Positions 18,099 to 27,797 of a stretch of 64,000 bases of DNA are shown piece by piece (position 1 is the first letter of the stretch; every line of letters starts with the position of its first letter). The stretch is taken from NCBI RefSeq assembly GCF_905372525.1, contig NZ_CAJPPN010000003.1:1-64000 (forward strand). Reading direction: 5' to 3'. The notes beneath the pieces were generated by a model that worked only from the letters and a program-made list of their open reading frames with translations, had not been told where the DNA came from and ran no database searches. Source of the DNA: an uncultured Porphyromonas sp. (GTDB lineage: Bacteria > Bacteroidota > Bacteroidia > Bacteroidales > Porphyromonadaceae). The translations under genes and the position numbers were made by a program.

Positions 18099-19187
18099 TC
18101 AGAGTGCAGCTTCCTTCATTCGTTCAATATTCTCTGCGATGATTAGCTCATCGATGATGGGTTGGATCTCTCCAGACATGATCGCAGCTAGGTTATACAA
18201 TGTGAGGTTGATGCGGTGATCGGTGACACGTCCCTGTGGATAGTTGTAGGTACGTATCTTGGCGGATCGGTCCCCCGTGGAGACCATCGTCTTGCGTCGT
18301 GCTGCTATCTCCTCGTTGTGCTTGGTGAGCTCTATGTCATAGAGCTTGGTACGCAGCATCTGCATGGCCAGCTCACGGTTGGCCAGCTGGGTACGAGCCT
18401 GCTGGCAGACGACGACGATCCCCGTAGGCTTGTGGGTGAGCTGTACCTTGGTCTCCACCTTGTTCACGTTCTGCCCTCCAGCACCACCGGAGCGAGCAGT
18501 CTGCATCTCTATATCAGCAGGGTTGAGGACGACATCCACCTCCTCCGCCTCGGGGAGGACTGCGACCGAGGCAGCAGAGGTGTGTACACGACCCTGCGTC
18601 TCGGTCTCTGGGACACGCTGTACCCGGTGTACACCGCTCTCGTACTTGAGTACCCCGTAGACACCATCACCTGTGACGGTGAAGACGATCTCCTTGTACC
18701 CGCCTGCAGTCCCCTCGCTCATGCTGGTGACCTCTGTCGTCCAGCCACGTCCCTCGCAGTAGCGTACGTACATGCGATAGAGGTCGCCGGCGAAGAGGGC
18801 GGCCTCGTCACCACCTGTCCCACCTCGTATCTCCATCACTACATTCTTGGCATCCTCGGGATCTGCGGGGATGAGTAGGAGCTTGATCTCATCCTCTAGG
18901 GCGGGGATGCGTTCCTCTGCCTCCTGCATCATCTCCCGAGCCATCGTGCGTAGCTCAGGGTCGCTCTCAGCCTCCAGAGTCTCGCGCCCCTCCTGGATAT
19001 TGCCCAGTAGGTTCCGGTACTCCTTCCCCTTCTCTAGGATACGCTCCAGATCTCGGTACTCTTTACTGAGCTTCATGAAGCGCTTCTGGTCAGCGATGAT
19101 ATCTGGGGCGGTAATCAGGGAGGTGATCTCCTGGAAGCGGACCTCTAGGCTCTCGATGCGCTGGAGCAGGTCGTTCTCTATTGCCAT
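18099..19187 (-). CDS. Peptide chain release factor 1
   Basis: The 362-residue protein decodes UAA and UAG at the ribosomal A site and triggers peptidyl-tRNA hydrolysis. The universally conserved GGQ motif lies in [14 protein letters not shown] (about residue 235), within domain 3. The N-terminal helical domain and the PCRF region with [20 protein letters not shown] are complete. Length is typical. The gene sits 70 bp downstream of purM on the same strand. The second class I factor, prfB, is at 31701-32823, so both are encoded in this window. Confidence 0.97.
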   Translation of the reverse strand: MAIENDLLQRIESLEVRFQEITSLITAPDIIADQKRFMKLSKEYRDLERILEKGKEYRNLLGNIQEGRETLEAESDPELRTMAREMMQEAEERIPALEDEIKLLLIPADPEDAKNVVMEIRGGTGGDEAALFAGDLYRMYVRYCEGRGWTTEVTSMSEGTAGGYKEIVFTVTGDGVYGVLKYESGVHRVQRVPETETQGRVHTSAASVAVLPEAEEVDVVLNPADIEMQTARSGGAGGQNVNKVETKVQLTHKPTGIVVVCQQARTQLANRELAMQMLRTKLYDIELTKHNEEIAARRKTMVSTGDRSAKIRTYNYPQGRVTDHRINLTLYNLAAIMSGEIQPIIDELIIAENIERMKEAAL

Positions 19188-19257
19188 GAATGTCGTCTCG
19201 GGATAAGGTAAATACTAAAAGTATATAGGTGAAGATATGACTCGTGTCGGGGGGATA

Positions 19258-20424
19258 TTACTCGTAGCTCAGGATGCCGTGGGGGGAATGGATGGTGAGT
19301 CTATTGTGCTGCGCCTCCTCGACACGGCCTATGATACGAGCCTCGACGCCGAAGCTCTCTGAGATCTCGATGATGCGAGGGGCATCCTCTGGAGCGACAT
19401 AGAGCTCCATACGATGACCCATGTTGAAGACCTTGTACATCTCCTGCCAAGGGGTGCCACTCTCCTGCTGGATGAGGGCGAAGAGGGGAGGAATGGGGAA
19501 CATGTTGTCCTTGATGACGTGCTTCCCCTCGACGAAGTGGAGCACCTTTGTCTGGGCTCCCCCCGAGCAGTGTACTATCCCATGGATCCGTGGACGGAGC
19601 TCCTGGAGCACCTGGCGTATGATCGGGGCATAGGTGCGGGTAGGGGAGAGGATGAGTCGCCCTGCATCTAGTGGCGTCCCCTCTACGGGCGAGGTGAGCC
19701 CTCGGCTCCCACTATAGACGAGCTCGTCTGGGGTCTGTGCATCGTAGCTCTCTGGATAGCGCTTGGCTAGGCTATGCTCTAGTACATCATGACGGGCGGA
19801 GGTGAGCCCATTGCTCCCCATACCTCCGTTGTACTGTCGCTCGTAGGTCGCCTGCCCCGAGGAGGCTAGCCCTACGATCACATCCCCTGCCTGTATGCGA
19901 GCGTTGTCGATGACCTCGCTACGCTTCATACGGCAGGTGACGGTGCTATCCACGATGATCGTGCGTACGAGGTCTCCCACGTCAGCTGTCTCGCCCCCCG
20001 TAGCGTATACACCGATGCCTTGGTCACGGAGCTCAGCTAGGAGCTCCTCGGTCCCATTGATTATCGCTGCGATGACCTCGCCGGGGATGAGGTGCTTATT
20101 GCGGCCGATCGTGGAGGAGACTAGGATGCCGTCGATAGCGCCTACGCAGAGCAGGTCGTCTATATTCATGATCAGGGCATCCTGGGCGATCCCCTTCCAG
20201 ACGGAGAGGTCACCGGTCTCACGCCAATATAGGTAGGCGAGGGAGGACTTAGTCCCTGCACCGTCGGCATGCATGATATTGCAGTAGGCCTCATCTCCGC
20301 CGAGGATGTCGGGGATGATCTTACAGAAGGCCTTTGGGTATAGCCCCTTGTCTACATTACGGATAGCGTTGTGTACGTCTTCCTTGGAGGCTGATACACC
20401 TCGCTGCATATAGCGTTCGTTCAT
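19258..20424 (-). CDS. Phosphoribosylformylglycinamidine cyclo-ligase (AIR synthase, PurM)
   Basis: The 388-residue protein catalyses ATP-dependent closure of FGAM to AIR in purine synthesis. AIRS-type motifs are present: HADGAGTKSSLAYLYW near residue 55, the Asp-rich MNIDDLLCVGA segment near 90, GGETADVGDLV near 145, and a C-terminal domain with HCSGGAQTKVLHF and FNMGHRMELYV. It is longer than E. coli PurM and matches the Bacteroidota form. Its start is 35 bp after the glucosaminidase stop. Confidence 0.93.
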   Translation of the reverse strand: MNERYMQRGVSASKEDVHNAIRNVDKGLYPKAFCKIIPDILGGDEAYCNIMHADGAGTKSSLAYLYWRETGDLSVWKGIAQDALIMNIDDLLCVGAIDGILVSSTIGRNKHLIPGEVIAAIINGTEELLAELRDQGIGVYATGGETADVGDLVRTIIVDSTVTCRMKRSEVIDNARIQAGDVIVGLASSGQATYERQYNGGMGSNGLTSARHDVLEHSLAKRYPESYDAQTPDELVYSGSRGLTSPVEGTPLDAGRLILSPTRTYAPIIRQVLQELRPRIHGIVHCSGGAQTKVLHFVEGKHVIKDNMFPIPPLFALIQQESGTPWQEMYKVFNMGHRMELYVAPEDAPRIIEISESFGVEARIIGRVEEAQHNRLTIHSPHGILSYE

Positions 20425-20459
20425 TGCTTTGTCTCTCTTTGTCGTCTGGGCGGTGTGAG

Positions 20460-21425
20460 CTATCTCAGGCGTAGTATATCTCCCTCCTCGGGTACATACT
20501 CGTCGTCCTTATCATTGAGCTTGTAGAGCCTATCTAGTCGGATGCCGAAGCGCTGGGAGATCTCATGCATGGAGTCTCCGATACGCACCGTGTAGGTCGG
20601 GTAGCGTGGGGAGGCCTCCTTGTTCTTTGCCTCTAGGTAGACCACGTCCCCTTCGTTCAGAGGGAAGTCGAGGGGAGCATCATTGTACTTGGCAATCTTC
20701 TTGGCCGACATACCCATGTCCTCGGCGATGCGCTCATAGGAGTCATTCTGGTCGGCTAGGACGTAGAGTAGCCCGTAGCTGATATAGGTAGGACGCATGG
20801 GACGGTCGTACTTCGCATGGGATGCTGTACGGCGTCCTTGGTCTCGGGTACTGCCCGCATGGCCTCGGTACCAGGTGGGGTACTCGCCGTGGTCAAAGGT
20901 GTATAGCTCGTAGTCCTCGATGACCTTGATGAGCATATTGGCATAGCCCTTGTTCGTGGCATAGCCACAGAGCTGTAGCCCCTTGGCCCACCCTCGGTAG
21001 TCATCGTAGCGTAGGGCGAAGAGTCGCTGATAACGTTTGCCCTTGAGGAAGAGGGAGTGATCCTCATAGGACTCCCGGGCAGAGGGGTAGCTACGGAAGC
21101 AGTCGTTGGGGTTGTCGTCACTCTTGTAGGTACGCTTTCCATTCCACGTCGTATGGCACTTGATGCCGAAGTGGTTATTATGCACTTGTGCTAGGGTGCT
21201 CGCCCCAGCTCCTGTCTCCACGAGTCCCTGAGCTAGAGTGATACTAGCGGGGATAGCATAGCGATCCATCTGCCGACGAGCCTCTGCGTTGTAGGTGCGG
21301 ATATAGTCCATATAGCCGACCTTGCGTACTGCCTGGGCATACGCTGAGCCCAGAGCGAGTAGCCACATGAGGAGGCAGAGGAGCGACCGCCTATAGCCTA
21401 TCTTATATTGATGAAGTACTCCCAT
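20460..21425 (-). CDS. LysM-containing glucosaminidase (peptidoglycan hydrolase)
   Basis: The 321-residue exported protein has a signal peptide (about 1-31, ending AYAQA), a GH73-type N-acetylglucosaminidase domain (about 38-170) with the Glu-containing SITLAQGLVETGAG segment, NNHFGIKC and YATNKGYA, and LysM-like modules towards the C-terminus (YTVRIGDSMHEISQRFGI, about 270-321, and a weaker one before it). It probably cleaves peptidoglycan during growth or division. It heads the series with purM, prfA and pyrF and is preceded by a TATCTTTG box. Confidence 0.93.
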   Translation of the reverse strand: MGVLHQYKIGYRRSLLCLLMWLLALGSAYAQAVRKVGYMDYIRTYNAEARRQMDRYAIPASITLAQGLVETGAGASTLAQVHNNHFGIKCHTTWNGKRTYKSDDNPNDCFRSYPSARESYEDHSLFLKGKRYQRLFALRYDDYRGWAKGLQLCGYATNKGYANMLIKVIEDYELYTFDHGEYPTWYRGHAGSTRDQGRRTASHAKYDRPMRPTYISYGLLYVLADQNDSYERIAEDMGMSAKKIAKYNDAPLDFPLNEGDVVYLEAKNKEASPRYPTYTVRIGDSMHEISQRFGIRLDRLYKLNDKDDEYVPEEGDILRLR

Positions 21426-21480
21426 TAAAATCTATACGCGATGTATATGAGTATGTAGCTCACCTAGCTACGTACGGACG

Positions 21481-21488
21481 CAAAGATA
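21481..21488 (-). promoter_or_regulatory. Putative -7 box before glucosaminidase gene
   Basis: TATCTTTG on the minus strand, 56 bp upstream of the ATG at 21425; exact TAnnTTTG match. Confidence 0.6.
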
Positions 21489-21692
21489 CGAATTATATAA
21501 GGAATGCGTCTGACACAGAGCTGTGTGCTCAGGACGGATGTATGATCCCCCCTTCATATTCTCCTCTCTGGCTCTCTGGGGTGTTCCTTCTTGTCCAGAG
21601 GGGGCTTAGCCATACCTCTTAGTTTGCTCAGAGGATAGCCCGAGAAGGGTACCAGCGAGACCCCTATGGGGGATATACCGAGAGCGAAGTAG

Positions 21693-21754
21693 TGTACACG
21701 TGAGTACACAAGAGTATACACGCAGGTATACAACAGTGTACACACGTGTATACT
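21693..21754. repeat. Triple 18-bp palindrome array, copy B
   Basis: Three 18-bp imperfect dyads at 21693-21710, 21715-21732 and 21737-21754, each built on GTRTACAC-type half sites, separated by 4-bp spacers AAGA and AACA. The repeat period is exactly 22 bp. Confidence 0.9.
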
Positions 21755-22065
21755 TCCCCCCTTCTAAATAGCAGAGGAATGCTTGGCTAGTCTACGGCTA
21801 GGGAGCCGGTATACCTATCTGAGGGTGAGCTCCTTGACCACTTTTCCCCTGATGCCTCGTGGTCTCATACATCGCTCTCACGATGTGACGGACTAAGCGT
21901 ACAAGCCTAGATTAATGCCTAGGGAAGTCCCTCCTCGGGGGGAGGCCGCAAGCCCGACCTCCAGCCCTACCGGTTAGGTAGGCTCTAGTGGGGTGAAGTA
22001 TGGGGATCTATGGCATCGGCTCTTTGTGCGCCTAGGACAAATGTCTGTTATTTGACTAGGTTCCT

Positions 22066-22073
22066 TATCTTTG
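22066..22073 (+). promoter_or_regulatory. Putative -7 box of GltD-like gene
   Basis: TATCTTTG matches TAnnTTTG. Its position makes the in-frame start at 22010 unlikely and supports ATG 22124 (or 22097/22103). Confidence 0.6.
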
Positions 22074-22123
22074 TGAAGGATATTATCACCATAAGCATGT
22101 TTATGCCTGTATCAGCTCAACCA

Positions 22124-23626
22124 ATGAAGACAAAGCAAGAGCTAATCAAGGAGCGACGTAGTCAAGACTGGAGAACAGACCTACGAAAGGCTCACCCCAA
22201 CAAGGAGCGTGTACAGCTGGACAAGACTCCCATGCCTGAGCTCCCTATCTCGGAGCGCATAACATCATTCCACGAGGAGGTCGCCCTCGGCTACTCCAGA
22301 GAGGAGGCTATGGCCGAGGCTCGTCGTTGTCTGGACTGCCCTACACCTGGCTGCGTCGATGGCTGCCCTGTGGGAATACACATCCCCTCGTTCATCAAGC
22401 TCATCGAGCGAGGTGAGATGATAGATGCCCTAAATGTAATCCGTGAGACCAGCTCCCTGCCTGCCGTCTGTGGGCGTGTATGCCCCCAGGAGAAGCAGTG
22501 TGAGAGCCAGTGTATCTATACCCTTAGTCTCAAGAAGCAGGCCGTCTCTATCGGCAACCTCGAACGCTATGTAGCCGACTATGAGCGACTCCATAGAGAC
22601 CGCTCCATCAAACCTAAGCCTACCACCTCCCCCCGTCGTGGCAAGATAGCTGTCGTAGGGAGTGGCCCAGCTGGGCTCTCCTTCGCTACCGATATGGCTA
22701 AGTGGGGCTATGACGTGACCGTCTATGAGGCTCAGAGCGAGCTCGGGGGGGTCATGCGCTATGGGATCCCAGAGTTCTGCCTACCCAATAGCATCATCGA
22801 GGATGAGATCGAGAAGATGCGGGACCTAGGGGTACACTTCGAGACAAACACCATCGTGGGGGAGACAATCACCTATGAGGATCTAAAGGCTGCTGGTATG
22901 GAAGGGATCTTCGTCGCCACTGGGGTAGGCGTAGCCAACCACATGGGGATCCCTGGCGAAGACCTCAAGGGGGTATATACCGCCAGCGAGTATCTAGCCA
23001 AGTACAATATGATGAGCCCTGAGGAGCTGGCAGCGGAGCTCCCCCAGCTTAGGGGCAAGCGTGTCGCCGTGATCGGTGGTGGCAATACGGCTATCGATGC
23101 CGTACGTACCGCTATCCGTCTGGATGCAGAGCAGGCTATGATCGTCTACCGGAGGAGTGAGGAGGAGATGCCTGCTCGTGCCGAGGAGATTAAGCATGCC
23201 TGCGAGGAGGGGACTCAGCTCCTGACCCTACATAACCCAGTGGAGTACATCGGAGACTCGTCTGGTCGGGTCATCTCTATGCGCCTACAGCGTATGGAGC
23301 TAGGAGCGCCAGATGAGAGCGGGCGTCGCCGTCCAGTGGCTATCCCAGGTGACATAGTGGAGATGCCCGTAGATGAGGTAGTCGTCTGTATCGGCTACTC
23401 TGCTCATCCTCTGGTGGCCTCGTCTATGCCTGATCTCAAGGTCGATAAGTGGGGGAATATCCTCGTCAACGACGACAAGCAAACCTCGATGCCTGATGTC
23501 TATGCAGGGGGAGATATAGTTCGTGGGGCGGCTACAGTCATCCTCGCTATGGGGGATGGGCGCAAGGCTGCTACGGCAATGCACCAGCGTCTCACTGGAC
23601 GTATCGAAGAGGGAGCACTCATATAG
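22124..23626 (+). CDS. GltD/NfnB-type NADPH oxidoreductase (glutamate synthase small subunit family)
   Basis: From ATG 22124 (MKTKQELIKERR) the protein has 500 residues. An N-terminal Fe-S domain contains CLDCPTPGCVDGCPVGIHIP and a second Cys cluster, CGRVCPQEKQCESQC. A FAD-binding Rossmann motif (GSGPAGLSFATDMAKWGYDV) and an NADPH-binding Rossmann motif (VAVIGGGNTAIDAVRTA) follow. The same architecture serves glutamate synthase small subunits and NfnB/SudA-like flavoproteins. Neither a glutamate synthase large subunit nor an NfnA-like partner is adjacent, so the specific reaction cannot be assigned. The gene appears monocistronic, with a terminator at 23708-23745. Confidence 0.88.
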   Translation: MKTKQELIKERRSQDWRTDLRKAHPNKERVQLDKTPMPELPISERITSFHEEVALGYSREEAMAEARRCLDCPTPGCVDGCPVGIHIPSFIKLIERGEMIDALNVIRETSSLPAVCGRVCPQEKQCESQCIYTLSLKKQAVSIGNLERYVADYERLHRDRSIKPKPTTSPRRGKIAVVGSGPAGLSFATDMAKWGYDVTVYEAQSELGGVMRYGIPEFCLPNSIIEDEIEKMRDLGVHFETNTIVGETITYEDLKAAGMEGIFVATGVGVANHMGIPGEDLKGVYTASEYLAKYNMMSPEELAAELPQLRGKRVAVIGGGNTAIDAVRTAIRLDAEQAMIVYRRSEEEMPARAEEIKHACEEGTQLLTLHNPVEYIGDSSGRVISMRLQRMELGAPDESGRRRPVAIPGDIVEMPVDEVVVCIGYSAHPLVASSMPDLKVDKWGNILVNDDKQTSMPDVYAGGDIVRGAATVILAMGDGRKAATAMHQRLTGRIEEGALI

Positions 23627-23707
23627 CTCTCTCCGAAGGGAGACTTTAGCCCAGAGCACTGCTCCTTGGTCTATCCTTATACCCCCTATATAATAAGCCC
23701 AAAGTAC

Positions 23708-23745
23708 AGAGGCGACACATCCACTTCGGTGGATGTGTCGCCTCT
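23708..23745. terminator. Bidirectional terminator with UUCG loop
   Basis: A perfect 17-bp stem (AGAGGCGACACATCCAC and complement) is closed by a TTCG tetraloop between convergent genes. Confidence 0.85.
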
Positions 23746-23764
23746 CTGCTTGTATCGGGGGATG

Positions 23765-24199
23765 CTAATGGACGGTGATGTAGATGGTCTGATCAGCCTT
23801 GAGGACGACAGCGGCGTCCTTGAAGGAAGGGAAGCCCATCTCACCCCGAGCGTTGTTGCTGAAGCCGTACTTCTCTGTGGGGATACCATACTCGCCCGTA
23901 TCGAGCCGATTATTGCCATTGACATCATGGAAGAGAGAGACGACGTACCGTCCTTCTGGTAGCGTGATCTCTGTGTGCTTGACTAGGCTATCTACAGGTA
24001 CGGCTCTATAGGTATAGGCCTTCGCTGGATAGCTCTCTTCCTTGTCGTAGATGGCGATGAGTAGGTTACCCTTGGTCTCAGTCATCCCATCCACCTCTAG
24101 GCGGAGCTGACGGTCTTTCTTGGGCTCTTCTGTAGAGGCGAGTAGTAGGCTAGATCCACCGAGTAGGAGGAGCAGGGTGGTGATGAGGATCTGTTTCAT
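23765..24199 (-). CDS. DUF2141 domain protein
   Basis: The 144-residue product has a signal peptide (about 1-21) and a DUF2141-like beta domain: GNLLIAIYDKEESYP, ALPEGRY-like TLPEGRYVVSLFHDVNGNNRLD and a C-terminal GMPSF-like GFPSFKDAAVVL. Such proteins are small secreted or periplasmic proteins of unknown role in Bacteroidota and proteobacteria. It begins 21 bp after the TonB receptor stop and is probably co-transcribed with it. Confidence 0.88.
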   Translation of the reverse strand: MKQILITTLLLLLGGSSLLLASTEEPKKDRQLRLEVDGMTETKGNLLIAIYDKEESYPAKAYTYRAVPVDSLVKHTEITLPEGRYVVSLFHDVNGNNRLDTGEYGIPTEKYGFSNNARGEMGFPSFKDAAVVLKADQTIYITVH

Positions 24200-24220
24200 T
24201 GTAGTATCTGTTTGATTGAT

Positions 24221-26350
24221 TTATATGTTCAGGGGCTTTCGACCTAGAGCGAAGAATATGCCTAGGTAGATCATGCGGGAGGAAGGGGTACGTCTCAGAC
24301 CGCTTGGGTCATCGTGCCCATAGCTAGGATCGAAGCCCCAGTAGTTGGTCGTTCCGAGTATGTTCTGACAGCCCATATAGATGACCATACGAGGGGAGAT
24401 CACATACGTCCAGCTTAGGTCGAGGCGCTGTCTGTAGGGGATGGAGACCGGCTCCAGTGAGGCATCATAGCCCGTAGCTCCACTATCTATGTAGTAGCTC
24501 ACTCCGATCAGCGAGGAGAGGCTACGAGCCCAGTAGCGGAGGTTGGCCTTGAGCGTGTGGGGGCTTAGGTAGTCAGGGGAGAGGCGATGATGATAGCGGT
24601 CATAGCTTAGTCTAGCATGTGTGTAGCCGTAGGCTAGACTATAGTTGAGATCACTAATCTTGCCCGTGTAGATGAGGTTAGCTCCATAGCTCTCTCCTCC
24701 GCCCTGCTGGTCAAAGGTCAGCGGATAGCTACTGCCGAAGCTCCGTACGAGCCGGCTATACCACTTGTGATAGAGTGCGAGCTGGAGCGAATGCCCTCCA
24801 CTGACTAGGCCGTAGGTGAGCTGGGTAGAGGAGACAGCTGGGCGTGTGAGCGAGGAAGTGAAGCGTAGGATATCCGCCGAAGGCATCTGCTGGTAGTATC
24901 CCCAGCTAGCAGATAGGAGGTGTATGCCCCAGCGATAGCCTGCGTAGAGTCGAGGAGAGAGCCCGAGGTCTCGTAGGTAGGTGCTGTAGCTACCCCGTAG
25001 GCCTAAGCTCACCGTGAAGCCTTGGCTAAGCCAACTAAGCTCAGAGAAGAGTGTCTCCAGGTGATCCCGAAAGCCTAGCCGATACTCAGCACCTCTCCTG
25101 TAGGTCTGTCGATAGTCTCTATAGCTATAGTCGAGCCCCGTGAGCCAAGTGAGGGCATCCGAGATACGCCAGCGGAGGGCACTACGTAGCTCTGCATAGA
25201 GCTCCTGCTCCTGTACTCTGTCCCCTGTATGCTCTAGTTCTCTACCGGTCAAGTCTCTTAGCTGTGTGTGCCCACCTAGCTCCCATTCCAGCTGGCTGGC
25301 GAGTGCTCTGCGTAGCGTCACTCGTCCATACCACTGATCCTCTCCGAGCGAGGTGTGTAGTAGGGTAGATAGGCGGCTTGGTAGGCGATCATAGGCAAAC
25401 CCCATGTGGCGATAGCTGAGCTGTGCTTTGATCTTGCTCCCTTTCACATCGCTCGCAAAGGTTGCAGTGAGCGAGGGGGAGTGGAAGCTCCTACGCCAGG
25501 GGTAGTAGCTCGGGATGAGCTTGTTCATCAGGGTTAGATCGGTATAGTCGGCTTGTAGTCGTAGCTTGGCTCGTGTCGAGCCTAGGGTAGAGGCTACAGA
25601 TCCGCCTAGTAGGCTTAGGCTTAGTTCGGTATTAGTGGGTATGGAGGAGAGCTCCAGTGTCTCCAGTGCGACTATCCCCGAGAGGGCCTCTCCGTAGGCT
25701 GCGGAGTAGCCGCCCGAGTAGAGGCGCATACTCTGACAAGCACTTGGGGAGATGGTGGTACGCCGACCGCCATTGTGTGAGGAGAGGGTATAGGGATTGG
25801 GTAAGAGGAGGCCATCCACATAGATCTGGGTCTCCCCAGGTGCACCTCCCTGCACTGCTAGGCGACCGTCGGTGTCTGATACCTGTACCTCGGGGGACTC
25901 GCTGAGTGCTCCTAGTATGTCGGCTAGTGCTCGGGGAGAGGAGAGTACCTGTAGGGTAGACAGCTGTGTGCTTAGTGGCGCGAAGGAGCTCACCTGCTGG
26001 AGCCGGTGGGCACGTACCACGACATCACTCAGCTGGCGGTCACTAGGTAGGAGTAGGATGCGGTAGGCTTGCTCCTGGGGGACGAGCTGCATCACTTTAG
26101 TGCGGTATCCTTCGCAGATGAAGCTTAGGGTGATGGTCTCTACACTATCGGGGAGGATGAGGGTGAACTCTCCTCGAGCATCACTGCTCGAGACCTGCAC
26201 GCCTCGTCCGACCTCCATGATTTGCACCGAGGGGATGGGCTGACCCTTTAGGTCAAGGATCTGCCCTCGTAGAGGTTCTCTCGCCCAGGCTACCTCGAGG
26301 AGTAAGAAGGGTAGGAGCGAGTAGATAAGATAGCGTAGGTTCGTCTTCAT
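24221..26350 (-). CDS. TonB-dependent receptor
   Basis: From ATG 26350 (MKTNLRYLIYS) the receptor is 709 residues. A signal peptide is followed by a CarboxypepD_reg-like domain (about 25-105), a plug domain with SDVVVRAHRLQQ and the LAVQGGAPGETQIYVDGL segment, and a 22-strand-type barrel of alternating aromatic residues. It should take up a substrate across the outer membrane at TonB expense; the ligand is not evident. An alternative ATG three codons upstream (26359) is possible. A CAAAGGTA box lies at 26433-26440. The downstream DUF2141 gene is probably in the same transcript. Confidence 0.9.
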   Translation of the reverse strand: MKTNLRYLIYSLLPFLLLEVAWAREPLRGQILDLKGQPIPSVQIMEVGRGVQVSSSDARGEFTLILPDSVETITLSFICEGYRTKVMQLVPQEQAYRILLLPSDRQLSDVVVRAHRLQQVSSFAPLSTQLSTLQVLSSPRALADILGALSESPEVQVSDTDGRLAVQGGAPGETQIYVDGLLLPNPYTLSSHNGGRRTTISPSACQSMRLYSGGYSAAYGEALSGIVALETLELSSIPTNTELSLSLLGGSVASTLGSTRAKLRLQADYTDLTLMNKLIPSYYPWRRSFHSPSLTATFASDVKGSKIKAQLSYRHMGFAYDRLPSRLSTLLHTSLGEDQWYGRVTLRRALASQLEWELGGHTQLRDLTGRELEHTGDRVQEQELYAELRSALRWRISDALTWLTGLDYSYRDYRQTYRRGAEYRLGFRDHLETLFSELSWLSQGFTVSLGLRGSYSTYLRDLGLSPRLYAGYRWGIHLLSASWGYYQQMPSADILRFTSSLTRPAVSSTQLTYGLVSGGHSLQLALYHKWYSRLVRSFGSSYPLTFDQQGGGESYGANLIYTGKISDLNYSLAYGYTHARLSYDRYHHRLSPDYLSPHTLKANLRYWARSLSSLIGVSYYIDSGATGYDASLEPVSIPYRQRLDLSWTYVISPRMVIYMGCQNILGTTNYWGFDPSYGHDDPSGLRRTPSSRMIYLGIFFALGRKPLNI

Positions 26351-26432
26351 ACCAAGCAAACCTGAGGTCTATATTGTTTTTCTTCGTCCTTCGTCCTATC
26401 CTAGGAGTAAACGAAGGATATTACATCTAGGA

Positions 26433-26440
26433 CAAAGGTA
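26433..26440 (-). promoter_or_regulatory. Putative -7 box of TonB receptor
   Basis: TACCTTTG on the minus strand, about 83 bp upstream of ATG 26350; exact TAnnTTTG match. Confidence 0.5.
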
Positions 26441-26502
26441 GATAAAAGGTAAGTAACAAGTGCACCTAGCTCCATCTCTCCCTGTGTGGGACTATATAGA
26501 GC

Positions 26503-26562
26503 TAGAGGAGAGCCCTCAAGTGCTAGAGTCTTATGACTTCTGCACCTGAGGGCTCTCCTCTA
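26503..26562 (-). terminator. Terminator after the TlpA-like gene
   Basis: A 16-bp perfect stem TAGAGGAGAGCCCTCA (26503-26518) with its complement at 26547-26562; the 28-nt loop contains further AGTGC/GCACC pairing. Confidence 0.7.
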
Positions 26563-26592
26563 TAGAATGATCGATGTGTCGGAGGTGAGCTC

Positions 26593-27756
26593 TTAGAGCT
26601 TGCCTTCGGTCTTGCTTAGGATCTCGTTTAGCTTGTTGTCAATGGCTTTGCCACGGAGGTCACGAGCTACGATCTTACCCTCGGGATCGAAGAGGATGAT
26701 CTGAGGAATACCCTGGATACCATAGAGCTCAGTAGCTTCATTCTTATTGACGATCTGAGGCCAAGTGATCTCTAGGTCCTTCATCGCCTTGAGGTGATCC
26801 TCCATCTCATCCCATACTGCTGCCCCGAGGATGACGAGCCCCTTGTCGCTATAGGCATCACGTACCTGCTTGAGGTGGCTGATCTCACGACGGCAGGGAC
26901 CACACCAGGAGGCCCAGAAGTCCACGAGGACATAATGTCCCTTGCCCACATAGTCGCTAAGGCTAACTGCCTGATTGGCATCATCGACACCCGTAAAGTC
27001 GATGAACTGTGCTCCGGGCTTCGTAGCTTCCTGACGACGCAGGGCACTGAGCTGCTTGGCGATGGGCTCACTATTGCGGATCTCTTCGGTAGCGATAGCA
27101 GCATAGGCCTCGGCACGAGCAGCCTCGACATCCCCTAGGGCGAGGAGGTTCTGTAGGGCATGATAGCCGATAGCATCACTGGGGTGCTCCGTCAGACGGG
27201 CTAGCAGACGGGGGCGCTGTATCCCGTTGAGCTCTGATACGATCTTGTCATAGGCCTCTTCCTTAGCTTCATCAGAGAGGGAGGCATCGGTACGCAGTGC
27301 CTTGAGCTTATCACGGTAAGGGGCTACGAGGGCTTCGTCCTCTGCCTTGAGCTTGGCATAGAGGTCATTGAGGGGCGTCCCCGTAGCAGCTTCCTTGTCC
27401 ATAGGGGCATTGATCGTGCCAGCCTCAGGGATGATCAGCAGATAGTAGCTCTGGGGGATGAGGATACGAGCTACGATGAGTGCCTTGTCTACAGGGCGCT
27501 CGAAGTGGAATTTGCCCTCCTTGACCACGGTGCTATCTAGCGGAGACTGTCCCTCCCCGTAGAGATAGACCTGCTTCCCATTGGCTTCCTCGGGAGCGGT
27601 ACCGAGTACGAGGAAGTTGCCAGCCTTGGGCTTCCGAGGGGTTGCCTTCCGGGCAGAGGCCTGCTTGGAGCCTTTCTTACGCTGTGCTACGGCAGGTAGA
27701 GCGAGACAGAGCGATAGGGTCAATAGGCCGACCCTAAGCCATGAGTTTGTCTTCAT
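26593..27756 (-). CDS. TlpA-family thioredoxin-like protein with DUF4369-type N-terminus
   Basis: The 387-residue protein has a signal peptide (about 1-24, ending AVAQ), a DUF4369-like beta domain (about 48-120), a helical linker and a C-terminal TlpA/ResA-like thioredoxin domain (about 245-387) with active site WASWCGPCRREI. It should act as a periplasmic or membrane-facing disulfide reductase. It starts 41 bp after nanM on the same strand and could be the fourth gene of that operon, although no functional link to sialic acid is established. A strong hairpin follows the stop. Confidence 0.9.
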   Translation of the reverse strand: MKTNSWLRVGLLTLSLCLALPAVAQRKKGSKQASARKATPRKPKAGNFLVLGTAPEEANGKQVYLYGEGQSPLDSTVVKEGKFHFERPVDKALIVARILIPQSYYLLIIPEAGTINAPMDKEAATGTPLNDLYAKLKAEDEALVAPYRDKLKALRTDASLSDEAKEEAYDKIVSELNGIQRPRLLARLTEHPSDAIGYHALQNLLALGDVEAARAEAYAAIATEEIRNSEPIAKQLSALRRQEATKPGAQFIDFTGVDDANQAVSLSDYVGKGHYVLVDFWASWCGPCRREISHLKQVRDAYSDKGLVILGAAVWDEMEDHLKAMKDLEITWPQIVNKNEATELYGIQGIPQIILFDPEGKIVARDLRGKAIDNKLNEILSKTEGKL

Positions 27757-27797
27757 AGATGTACGTATTATATGGATGTTACTTAATCTATAGATGC

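Larger units (their letters stand above)
21426..22065. other. Divergent intergenic region with palindrome array
   Basis: About 640 bp between the divergent glucosaminidase and GltD-like genes. It holds the minus-strand -7 box, palindrome array B (21693-21754) and a GC-rich stem-prone segment around 21920-21975. No gene or recognised RNA is seen. Confidence 0.6.

Noticed and set aside
18216..18878. 220-codon plus-strand open frame antisense to prfA
   Set aside because: Lies wholly within the reverse strand of a well conserved release-factor gene; composition is a mirror of that gene and no domain is recognisable.
21693..21754. CRISPR array
   Set aside because: Only three 18-bp units with 4-bp spacers, palindromic throughout; spacers are far too short and no cas genes are present.
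21900..22010. Riboswitch or structured RNA before the GltD-like gene
   Set aside because: GC-rich stems are visible but they lie upstream of the likely -7 box at 22066, so would not be in the leader; no known riboswitch core is seen.
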